Shown here: one piece after another, positions 6,855-13,416 of the stretch | Layout of the letters: every line of letters begins with the position of its first letter | Numbering within the stretch: position 1 is the first letter of the stretch | Origin: Oceanospirillaceae bacterium UBA7410 | GTDB taxonomy: Bacteria; Pseudomonadota; Gammaproteobacteria; Pseudomonadales; Balneatricaceae | DNA: 13,416 nt | NCBI GenBank assembly: GCA_002470565.1 | Contig: DKMQ01000014.1 | Location: 11,489 to 24,904 of the forward strand | Reading direction: 5' to 3' | Program-made: the position numbers and the translations under genes | Notes under the pieces: generated by a model | What the model was told of the DNA's origin: nothing | The model's database searches: none | The model's input: the letters and a program-made list of their open reading frames with translations, nothing else

Positions 6855-9560
6855 ATGCTAAGGCTATTTTTTCGTTACGTATTACTTCCTTGTATTGCCC
6901 TTGTGCTGGTTATTTATGCAGCAATCCCTTTGTGGGTTCCAGGTGTTGCAAGCCTTCTTCTTAAGCCTTATCAGTTTCAAGATATAAATTTAACGGTTGG
7001 TTATCCAAGTCACAAAAACTGGCTTTTAAAGCAGCTAAGCTTTCGCCAAACAACGCCAGCGGGCACCTATGTAATGGCTGTTGATGACGTCAATCTAAGC
7101 TATACATGGCAAACAATTAAAGCAAATCAATGGCCTCACTTTAACGTTACTAATGCAGTAGTTGAGCTACAAGCAACTCCAAAAAGCTTGTCGTTAGCCC
7201 CTAGTATCGCCTTACTACCTAGCAAATGGTTAACCTATTGGCCTACATTTATGGTGGCAAATTTTAATCTAGATCTATCTGCTGATGGTGAACAGTATAA
7301 TTTTTCAGGACAATTAGAGAATCAACCTGATGGGTTAGGTATATTAAGTAAAATCTCTACACCCTCTAAGCAACTGCTCTATTTAGATGCCATTTTTAGC
7401 GTAGACGACCAGGTAGACGCTAAATTATTTGCCACACAAAGTAGCGCTCCAGTGGCAAAGCTTACGTCCAATATCAAACGCAAAGGTTCTGATTATATTT
7501 GGCAAGGTCAAGGTGCGATTAACTTATCTTATAGTCAAAAAATGTTGTCTCACATACTTGGTTTAGACCTTGCTGAAACGGCTATTACTCAGGGAAAAGT
7601 AAATAGTCATTGGAAAATTAGCCTGCCCTTAGACATTAATGAAGCCGATCGAATGGATTTTACTAGCTTGTTAAATAAGGCACAGGGTGAGATACAAAGT
7701 CAGGTGCAACTGTCAGCAAGCAACCCTAATGTAAAAGAGCTTTATGTTGACGCAAGCCTTACACAGCAGCTCAGCCCAAATACCCCCTCTAAATGGCGAC
7801 TTAATGAAGGCAGCACCGTGCGCGTCACCCCCACTGGAGATAATACAAAAATTGATCCGGATTTATATCAATTACTACTTCTAGAACAAGCACAGCTTAC
7901 CTTTAGTGCAGACACTCCTGTGTTGATTGAACGTTTTATAGAGACAAGTATTTTAGGATCTAAAACTGGTCTGCGCTTAGACGGCACTATTAATGCAACT
8001 TTAGAAAATACTCATTCTGTATATCAAGTATTTGGCCAGCTCACAAAGCTTCAAGTGCATAGCCTTAATCATTGGCAAGGCATTGCCGATTTAAGCGGTT
8101 ACTATATCGCCCCACAAGATAAGAATGCGTGGATGAGCAATTTACCCATAGAATTACGCCAACTGCAGTTTTTAAGCAGCATAGCGTTTGATTTTGACCC
8201 AAAGCAGTGGCAATTTAATCTTCAATCCAACAGCAAGCTTTCTGCCACTCAAGTAGAGAGCCGACGTCAGGCAGGTAGTGTACAACTTTTTGCCAGTGAC
8301 AAACTCAACCTCACTAGTGATAATGCAATAAAGCTAGCTTACCTTCCTGAACAAGAATATTGGACATGGTCTGACATTACTGTTCATTTGATGCCAGAGT
8401 CTATCCCAAGCCAAGGCCTTGAAATATACCTCGGTGAAGGCTCAAGCTTATTGAGTAATCGGCCAATAGAGGGTACTTTTGAGCTCCTACCTACCCAAGT
8501 GAACCTAACCGATTGGCCCACATTCCAAGCTGTGTCTTTAGGTCAATTCAGTTGGCTAGATGGGCAGTTAAACATGAATTTTACAGCTGACTTGGCACCT
8601 CACATTAGTGGGCTAAATGGTCAATATATCTGGCAAGAAGCCACTGCTGATCACCACCTCGTAATGCAAACAGACCAACTGAACTTACCAAACTTAATGT
8701 CAAAGCTTAGCCAATTAGGCACTAACATTGATTTACCGCAACAATTTTTGGTTGATGTGACCACTGGACTAGCGGGATTTAATGCAGATTGGCGCTGGAA
8801 CAACACCAAGGTTAGTGGCGCGCAGACGTTAAATTATTCTAATGTTAATGCCCACAAAAAAGGCATATATGTCACCGGCTTAAAAGGCATCAGTGAGTTT
8901 AACTACAACCATGTCTATGCTAACGAACAATCTCACACTCCCAGCAGCGCCACACTTATAAGTAATCATCAATTTAAGGCAGACAGACTAAGCTTTGCCA
9001 ATGAGTCTGTTAAGTTAATGAGAAATCCAACATTAAACCTTAGAACTCAAGGCTTAAAAGACATGATCTATAGCGTAGATTTGTTTGATGCAAGCTGGCT
9101 AGGTGGACGTGTGTCCACAACTAAGGCAGCTATACAGCCCAAGCAGTTAAATACTTTAGCTATTAAGCTGCAAGACCTTCAGCTGAGTGACCTTGTCGCT
9201 TTAGCCAAGGCCCCTGCCCTTAAAGTAACAGGAAAAATGTCGGGTAAAGCAAATATAACCCTAGACTTAACTTCGCCAAGCAGCCAAGGCTTTGTTTTAG
9301 CCGATGCGGACATGTTTAGTAGTAAAGCGGGCTCTATTGAATATAACCCCAATGACATTGACTCTAACGATGTTTCTTTAGAAGCTAAATACTTACAACA
9401 AATACTTAGCAAGTTTAACTTCCAAAGCTTGTCCGCTAAGCTGCGTCATAATCAGGATGAACAGCTTGAGTTATTGACAAAAATTAAAGGCTCTAACCCA
9501 CAATTTGAAGAAGGGAAAAGTGTCGATTTCAGCCTAACACTTAACCCTAAGCTTCATTAA
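6855..9560 (+). CDS. ydbH: YdbH-family (AsmA-like) envelope protein
   Basis: This 901-residue protein has an N-terminal membrane anchor (about residues 5-30) followed by a long, beta-strand-rich periplasmic part without cysteines or enzymatic motifs. YdbH, TamB and YhdP of E. coli are AsmA-like proteins that together are needed to move phospholipid from inner to outer membrane, and their long beta-grooves are thought to bridge the periplasm. The clearest family match is the C-terminal YdbH domain (about residues 765-901), with LSDLVALAKAP, VTGKMSGKANITLDL, a glycine-rich turn before SIEYNP, and a final KGSNPQFEEGKSVDFSLTLNP. Total length is near the 879 residues of E. coli YdbH. GAAG 10 nt before the ATG is a weak ribosome binding site. 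The usual partner genes ynbE and ydbL are not downstream. Pfam labels this domain dicarboxylate transport, a name I do not rely on. Confidence 0.85.
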   Translation: MLRLFFRYVLLPCIALVLVIYAAIPLWVPGVASLLLKPYQFQDINLTVGYPSHKNWLLKQLSFRQTTPAGTYVMAVDDVNLSYTWQTIKANQWPHFNVTNAVVELQATPKSLSLAPSIALLPSKWLTYWPTFMVANFNLDLSADGEQYNFSGQLENQPDGLGILSKISTPSKQLLYLDAIFSVDDQVDAKLFATQSSAPVAKLTSNIKRKGSDYIWQGQGAINLSYSQKMLSHILGLDLAETAITQGKVNSHWKISLPLDINEADRMDFTSLLNKAQGEIQSQVQLSASNPNVKELYVDASLTQQLSPNTPSKWRLNEGSTVRVTPTGDNTKIDPDLYQLLLLEQAQLTFSADTPVLIERFIETSILGSKTGLRLDGTINATLENTHSVYQVFGQLTKLQVHSLNHWQGIADLSGYYIAPQDKNAWMSNLPIELRQLQFLSSIAFDFDPKQWQFNLQSNSKLSATQVESRRQAGSVQLFASDKLNLTSDNAIKLAYLPEQEYWTWSDITVHLMPESIPSQGLEIYLGEGSSLLSNRPIEGTFELLPTQVNLTDWPTFQAVSLGQFSWLDGQLNMNFTADLAPHISGLNGQYIWQEATADHHLVMQTDQLNLPNLMSKLSQLGTNIDLPQQFLVDVTTGLAGFNADWRWNNTKVSGAQTLNYSNVNAHKKGIYVTGLKGISEFNYNHVYANEQSHTPSSATLISNHQFKADRLSFANESVKLMRNPTLNLRTQGLKDMIYSVDLFDASWLGGRVSTTKAAIQPKQLNTLAIKLQDLQLSDLVALAKAPALKVTGKMSGKANITLDLTSPSSQGFVLADADMFSSKAGSIEYNPNDIDSNDVSLEAKYLQQILSKFNFQSLSAKLRHNQDEQLELLTKIKGSNPQFEEGKSVDFSLTLNPKLH
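9547..9560. other. 14-bp tail-to-tail overlap of ydbH and ydiJ
   Basis: The TAA of ydbH (9558-9560) lies inside the last codons of ydiJ, and the TAG of ydiJ (minus strand, 9549-9547) lies inside the last codons of ydbH. No GC-rich hairpin with a T-run is visible near the junction, so the two convergent mRNAs probably overlap at their 3' ends. Confidence 0.85.
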
Positions 9561-12498
9561 ACAATTGATTAATATAGTTTAAAGGATGCTGAGGCTGTAT
9601 ACCTGATTTTTGTACTATTTGGCTACGACAAGAATACCCTGTAGCCAATACCGTACCAGCACTTTTAACGGATTCATTGGCAGCGCGCTGCCAGCTCATC
9701 TCATAAAGCTTATTTGAGATCTCTTGATGTTTATCCTCGTGACCAAAGGTACCTGCCATACCACAGCAACCCACAGCGGGTATCTCAAGATCTAAAGAGA
9801 ATTTAGCAAAAATAGTGCGCCAGTGGTCTAAACTCATAGTAATTAATGCATTTTCTGAGCAATGACCAAGTAAAGAAACTTTTGATTTGAGTTGATTGTC
9901 TGTCTTTGGCAGCTGTATTTGATCCAAGTGATGAATCAACCACTCTTGCAGTAGCAAAACGCTAGGAACCATAGCTGTACCAAGCCGTTGGCAATATTCA
10001 TCACGGTAAGTGAGGCCTACACTTGGATCAATCGCAATGAGTTCAAAGCCTTGATCTTCAACCACCTTTAAGTGCTTAACGACCTTACTTGCTTGGCGAT
10101 CAAATGCCTTTAAAAAGCCTTTCACGTATAAAGGTTTACCTGACGGCATTATCGGCATAACTAGAGGCGTGAAGCCCATGTTCACCAAACAAGACATTAT
10201 TTCTTTCATTTGAGGTAGGTCGTAACAGCTGCTAAATACGTCTTGAACAATCACAGGGTGACGCTTCTTGTCTAGCTTAGACATTTGCTTATAAGAGGTG
10301 TTATGCCAAGCTTTAACCCCTTTAATATTAGTTAAGGCACTAATATCATAGGCATGAACTTTAGGCATATTAACCATGCCAAATACCTTTTTAATAAACC
10401 ACTGACTTGGCGCAAGCTGTGTCACTGTGTTGCTAAGCCAAGCAAACTTACTGGTATACATGCCTAACTGCTCTACCATTGCCACCACATAGTCACCCAA
10501 CGGTCGCTTGTTTTTAGTATGGTATTGCTCTAAAAATCGACTACGATAAGTCGGTATGTCTACCTTAATAGGGCATGCTGTTGTGCAGGCCTTACAAGCT
10601 AAGCAAGTTTGCATCGACTCATACACTTGATGCTCTAACTGCACTTGGGCTCCACCTTGGGCTTCTTGACGCAACCATTCTCGAAGTAAACTGGCCCTAC
10701 CCTTAGGTGACTGAACACGGTCTTTAGTGGCTTTATATGATGGGCACATAGCAGATTCTGGCTGATAGTTAAAACACGCACCATTACCATTACATGCAAC
10801 CACAGGTAACCATTGTTCAACAATGGGCTCGCCTATTTGCCGGTCTTGAGCTCCGCGTGTTCGCGGATCATCCACCTTCACAAGAGTTTTTTCAGACGTT
10901 ATTGGAGTGCATATCTTCCCAGGGTTAAGTTGGTTATAAGGATCAAACCAGCTTTTTATGTGACGCATGTCCTGATAAAGCTCGTCACCTATAGTTTCTT
11001 GTGTATATTCACTTCTAAACCCTTTGCCATGCTCACCCCACATGACACCTTGGTACTTTTGCACTAAGGCCTGCACCGCATCAGAGATAACCCTTAGCTT
11101 AAGTGCATCCTCATGGTCACGCATATTAAGAGCAGGCCTTACATGCAAACAACCTGCGTCTACGTGCCCGTACATGCCGTAAGGCACACCCATTCCATCT
11201 AGCAACTGCCTAAACTCCACTATGTAATCTGCTAAGTTTTCTGGGGGCACAGCAGTGTCTTCTACAAAAGCGATAGGTCGTCTCACGCCTGGACGATTAC
11301 CCAACAAACCCACTCCTTTTTTGCGCAATTCCCAAAAGTTAGCCATTTCGTGCGTATTGGTTATACGCTCATAGCGAGATTGAGCTAAAGTAAGTTGATT
11401 GCATATTGCGTCCACTTTTTGCGCTAGTTTTACGCCATCCATTCCACCAAATTCTACTAGGTTAATAGCGGCTACATGCATGCCATCTTCTTTGTCTAAA
11501 TACGTTGATACTTTGGGCCAAATAACATCTTCTTTTGCAAGATTTATGATCGTGTCATCGATGGTCTCTATGGCATCTGGATTTTGCTGCACCAGTACAT
11601 TAGCGTCGCGCAGCGCGTCATCAAAAGAGCTATAGCTAAGGACTAATAATTCCTTAGCTTGTGGGATCGGTGTCAGCTTTAAGGTGAGTTCTGACACCAA
11701 TGCCAAGGTGCCTTCAGAGCCACAAATGAGCTTACTTAAATCAAACCCATCATCAGTATGTATATGAGCTAAGTTGTAGCCCGTCATAAAGCGATTGAGT
11801 TTAGGAAAACGTGCACTAATGAGGCTCTGCTTTTGTTGTACTAGTTCGCTGACTTGTTGATATATTTTCGCATCTTCACCTCCAGATGCAATTTTCAAAC
11901 TCAAAGCATCGGTGGAAAGGGATTGCGTGGTGACTTGCTGGCCATTAGCTAGCACTAGGTTTAATGATAGTACATGGTTACTTGTGCGGCCATAGACTCT
12001 GGAACCTTGCCCACAAGCGTCTGTATTAGCCATTCCGCCAATAGTTGCTCGGTTACTTGTAGATAGTGTAGGAGCAAAAAATACGCCAAAGGGTCGAAGG
12101 TAATCATTTAGTTGATCGCGAATAACACCCGCCTGCACTTTTACCCAACCAGAGCTCAAATCGATATCAAGAATTTGGGTTAAATGCCTAGAGCAGTCGA
12201 TCACTAAACCATCGGTTAGGGATTGACCGTTAGTGCCAGTGCCGCCGCCACGAGGCGCAAAGTAGATGGCATTAAATTCAGCTTGGGCTGCAAGGGTAAA
12301 TATCGCTTTTAAATCAGCTTCATGCTTTGGGTAAATTACCCCCTGAGGTAATAGTTGATAAACACTATTGTCTGTTGATGCAATTAAACGATCAGCTTGA
12401 TGAGGAGACATTTCACCAGAAAAACCATTACTATCAAGAACATTGAGAAACTTTACAAACTTTTCTGCAGGCTGGGTCAGAAACTGTTTATTAGTCAT
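9547..12498 (-). CDS. ydiJ: YdiJ-type FAD and Fe-S dehydrogenase (probable D-2-hydroxyglutarate dehydrogenase)
   Basis: The protein fuses an FAD-linked oxidase of the D-lactate dehydrogenase/GlcD type to a GlcF-like iron-sulfur part. E. coli YdiJ, about 1018 residues, has been characterised as a D-2-hydroxyglutarate dehydrogenase; the substrate here is inferred from full-length similarity. From the ATG at 12498 it has 983 residues. FAD-binding motifs are PRGGGTGTNGQ (82-92) and TSNRATIGGMANTDACGQGS (147-166). A partial cysteine motif CNGNGAC...MCPSYK (Cys569, 575, 585) precedes a ferredoxin motif CLACKACTTACP (Cys632, 635, 638, 642). The C-terminal CCG-type domain has VGCCGMAGTFGH (Cys911, 912). 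The start at 12498 aligns with E. coli YdiJ, and the promoter lies just upstream. The frame stays open to 12669, but that region precedes the promoter. No clear Shine-Dalgarno is seen. Confidence 0.92.
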   Translation of the reverse strand: MTNKQFLTQPAEKFVKFLNVLDSNGFSGEMSPHQADRLIASTDNSVYQLLPQGVIYPKHEADLKAIFTLAAQAEFNAIYFAPRGGGTGTNGQSLTDGLVIDCSRHLTQILDIDLSSGWVKVQAGVIRDQLNDYLRPFGVFFAPTLSTSNRATIGGMANTDACGQGSRVYGRTSNHVLSLNLVLANGQQVTTQSLSTDALSLKIASGGEDAKIYQQVSELVQQKQSLISARFPKLNRFMTGYNLAHIHTDDGFDLSKLICGSEGTLALVSELTLKLTPIPQAKELLVLSYSSFDDALRDANVLVQQNPDAIETIDDTIINLAKEDVIWPKVSTYLDKEDGMHVAAINLVEFGGMDGVKLAQKVDAICNQLTLAQSRYERITNTHEMANFWELRKKGVGLLGNRPGVRRPIAFVEDTAVPPENLADYIVEFRQLLDGMGVPYGMYGHVDAGCLHVRPALNMRDHEDALKLRVISDAVQALVQKYQGVMWGEHGKGFRSEYTQETIGDELYQDMRHIKSWFDPYNQLNPGKICTPITSEKTLVKVDDPRTRGAQDRQIGEPIVEQWLPVVACNGNGACFNYQPESAMCPSYKATKDRVQSPKGRASLLREWLRQEAQGGAQVQLEHQVYESMQTCLACKACTTACPIKVDIPTYRSRFLEQYHTKNKRPLGDYVVAMVEQLGMYTSKFAWLSNTVTQLAPSQWFIKKVFGMVNMPKVHAYDISALTNIKGVKAWHNTSYKQMSKLDKKRHPVIVQDVFSSCYDLPQMKEIMSCLVNMGFTPLVMPIMPSGKPLYVKGFLKAFDRQASKVVKHLKVVEDQGFELIAIDPSVGLTYRDEYCQRLGTAMVPSVLLLQEWLIHHLDQIQLPKTDNQLKSKVSLLGHCSENALITMSLDHWRTIFAKFSLDLEIPAVGCCGMAGTFGHEDKHQEISNKLYEMSWQRAANESVKSAGTVLATGYSCRSQIVQKSGIQPQHPLNYINQLFNEA

Positions 12499-12667
12499 TT
12501 TTAGGGGCCATACAAGGTAATCTGGAGTGGAATAATTATACCGTATTGTGCGAATCTTGCCCATGATCCAATTGTACAAGAGAGCCAAAAAGAGTGGTTT
12601 AAATGGCGTTTTTAAGCTATTACCTGTATGCTCCAGCGCCACAATACTTCTATTACAGAGATACTCC
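12499..12667. promoter_or_regulatory. Divergent ydiJ / rhlE intergenic region
   Basis: This 169-nt region contains the ydiJ promoter on the minus strand. On the plus strand I find no convincing sigma-70 pair for rhlE, although its promoter must be here or overlap the ydiJ promoter. No terminator or small RNA is evident. Confidence 0.5.
12535..12563 (-). promoter_or_regulatory. ydiJ promoter
   Basis: Read on the minus strand, TGGGCA (12563-12558, 4 of 6) is followed after exactly 17 nt by a perfect TATAAT (12540-12535). Transcription should begin near 12528, leaving a leader of about 30 nt before the ATG at 12498. This is the strongest promoter candidate in the window and rules against the longer upstream reading frame for ydiJ. 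Confidence 0.6.
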
Positions 12668-13416
12668 ATGTCATTTGCCGAACTTGGTCTTGAGCCACGC
12701 CTATTAACCGCTATAGAAAGTAAAGGTTATACCGTTCCAAGCCCAATTCAAGAGAAAGCCATTCCAGCTATTTTGAAGGGCGAAGACGTGATGGCTGCAG
12801 CTCAAACAGGCACAGGTAAAACTGCTGCCTTTACGTTACCTTTGTTGCAACGATTAGCCAAAGGTAACCGTGCTCAAGCCAACCAAGTGCGCGCACTGGT
12901 CCTGACCCCTACTAGAGAGCTGGCCGCTCAAGTAGCAGAGAGTGTATCCACTTATGGCACAGATTTACCACTAACTTCTGCAGTAGTGTTTGGTGGTGTT
13001 AAAATCAACCCACAGATGATGCGGCTGCGCCGTGGTGCAGATATTTTAGTTGCAACGCCTGGACGCCTGTTGGATTTATATCAGCAAAAGGCTGTGCGTT
13101 TTGATCACTTAGAAGTGCTCATACTTGATGAAGCTGACCGTATGTTAGATATGGGTTTTATTAATGACTTAAAAAAAATCTTATCTTTTTTACCAAAAAA
13201 CCGACAGAACCTGATGTTCTCAGCTACTTTTGCAGATCAAATCAGAACTCTTGCTAAAGGCTTAATGAACAACCCAGTTGAGATCAATGTTAGCCCTGCT
13301 AACAGTGCCGCACCTTCGGTAAAGCAGTGGTTATGTCCTGTTGATAAGAAACAAAAACCAGCGCTTCTACTTGAGCTAATTGTTAGTAAGAATTGGTCTC
13401 AGGTATTGGTTTTTTG
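12668..13416 (+). CDS. rhlE: DEAD-box RNA helicase RhlE, N-terminal part (cut by right edge)
   Basis: RhlE is an ATP-dependent RNA helicase of ribosome assembly and RNA decay. From the ATG at 12668 there are 249 codons without a stop. The protein starts [16 protein letters not shown] and shows the helicase motifs in order: Q motif GYTVPSPIQ (20-28), Walker A AQTGTGKT (45-52), Ia PTRELA (81-86), Ib TPGRL (130-134), DEAD box DEAD (154-157) and SAT (185-187). RecA-like domain 1 is complete, and the start of domain 2 ([21 protein letters not shown]) is visible. The wording of the Q motif and N-terminus resembles RhlE more than SrmB, DbpA or DeaD. AGAG about 7 nt before the ATG is the likely ribosome binding site. 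Confidence 0.93.
   Translation, partial: MSFAELGLEPRLLTAIESKGYTVPSPIQEKAIPAILKGEDVMAAAQTGTGKTAAFTLPLLQRLAKGNRAQANQVRALVLTPTRELAAQVAESVSTYGTDLPLTSAVVFGGVKINPQMMRLRRGADILVATPGRLLDLYQQKAVRFDHLEVLILDEADRMLDMGFINDLKKILSFLPKNRQNLMFSATFADQIRTLAKGLMNNPVEINVSPANSAAPSVKQWLCPVDKKQKPALLLELIVSKNWSQVLVF

Noticed and set aside
6882..6893. LLPC near the YdbH N-terminus as a lipoprotein signal
   Set aside because: The Cys lies at the beginning of the hydrophobic stretch, not after it, and the residues before it do not fit a lipobox.
9550..9580. AT-rich near-palindrome around CAATTG after ydbH as a bidirectional terminator
   Set aside because: The arms are short, imperfect and AT only, so no stable hairpin is expected.
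12499..12669. N-terminal extension of YdiJ from an ATG at 12669
   Set aside because: It lies upstream of the consensus ydiJ promoter and has no counterpart in E. coli YdiJ, whose start aligns with 12498.
13171..13201. A8 and further A/T runs within rhlE as a possible frameshift or slippage site
   Set aside because: The helicase frame continues unbroken with conserved motifs on both sides; AAA-rich lysine codons explain the run.

Overview
The window reads as chromosomal housekeeping DNA from a gammaproteobacterium of fairly low G+C content. The order rnfABCDGE-nth is the classic gammaproteobacterial arrangement (rsx-nth in Escherichia coli). The flanking genes (a Pseudomonas-type single-chain sulfite reductase, a YdbH-family protein, YdiJ and RhlE) also have their closest family resemblance in this class. 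The neighbourhood is unlike that of the enterics, and a marine Oceanospirillales- or Pseudomonadales-like host is plausible, but the genus cannot be fixed from the sequence alone. I see no insertion sequence, prophage, CRISPR array, tRNA, rRNA or sign of recent transfer.

Layout: (1) 1-302, minus strand: the first 100 codons of a sulfite/nitrite reductase hemoprotein (cysI type), running off the left edge. (2) 303-557: divergent intergenic region with candidate promoters in both directions and a pair of ACTTATAA repeats 31 bp apart. (3) 558-6110, plus strand: the complete six-gene rnf (rsx) operon, with junctions of at most 2 nt or short overlaps. (4) 6134-6769: nth, endonuclease III, 23 nt after rnfE and probably in the same transcript. 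(5) 6855-9560: a 901-residue YdbH/AsmA-like envelope protein. (6) 9547-12498, minus strand: a YdiJ-type FAD/iron-sulfur dehydrogenase whose 3' end overlaps that of ydbH by 14 bp. (7) 12499-12667: divergent intergenic region with a strong ydiJ promoter. (8) 12668-13416, plus strand: the first 249 codons of the DEAD-box RNA helicase rhlE, running off the right edge.

RnfABCDGE is a membrane-bound ferredoxin:NAD+ oxidoreductase. RnfC (NADH and FMN site, 4Fe-4S) and RnfB (three cysteine clusters) handle electrons on the cytoplasmic side. RnfA and RnfE form the membrane core with cysteines for an intramembrane cluster, and RnfD and RnfG carry covalent FMN. All cofactor residues I looked for are present. 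Seven of the ten genes encode predicted Fe-S proteins. I did not find a convincing new system. The points most worth a second look are two ApbE-like flavinylation motifs in RnfD, the atypical RnfC tail, the lack of ynbE/ydbL after ydbH, and the shared cysI/rnf control region.
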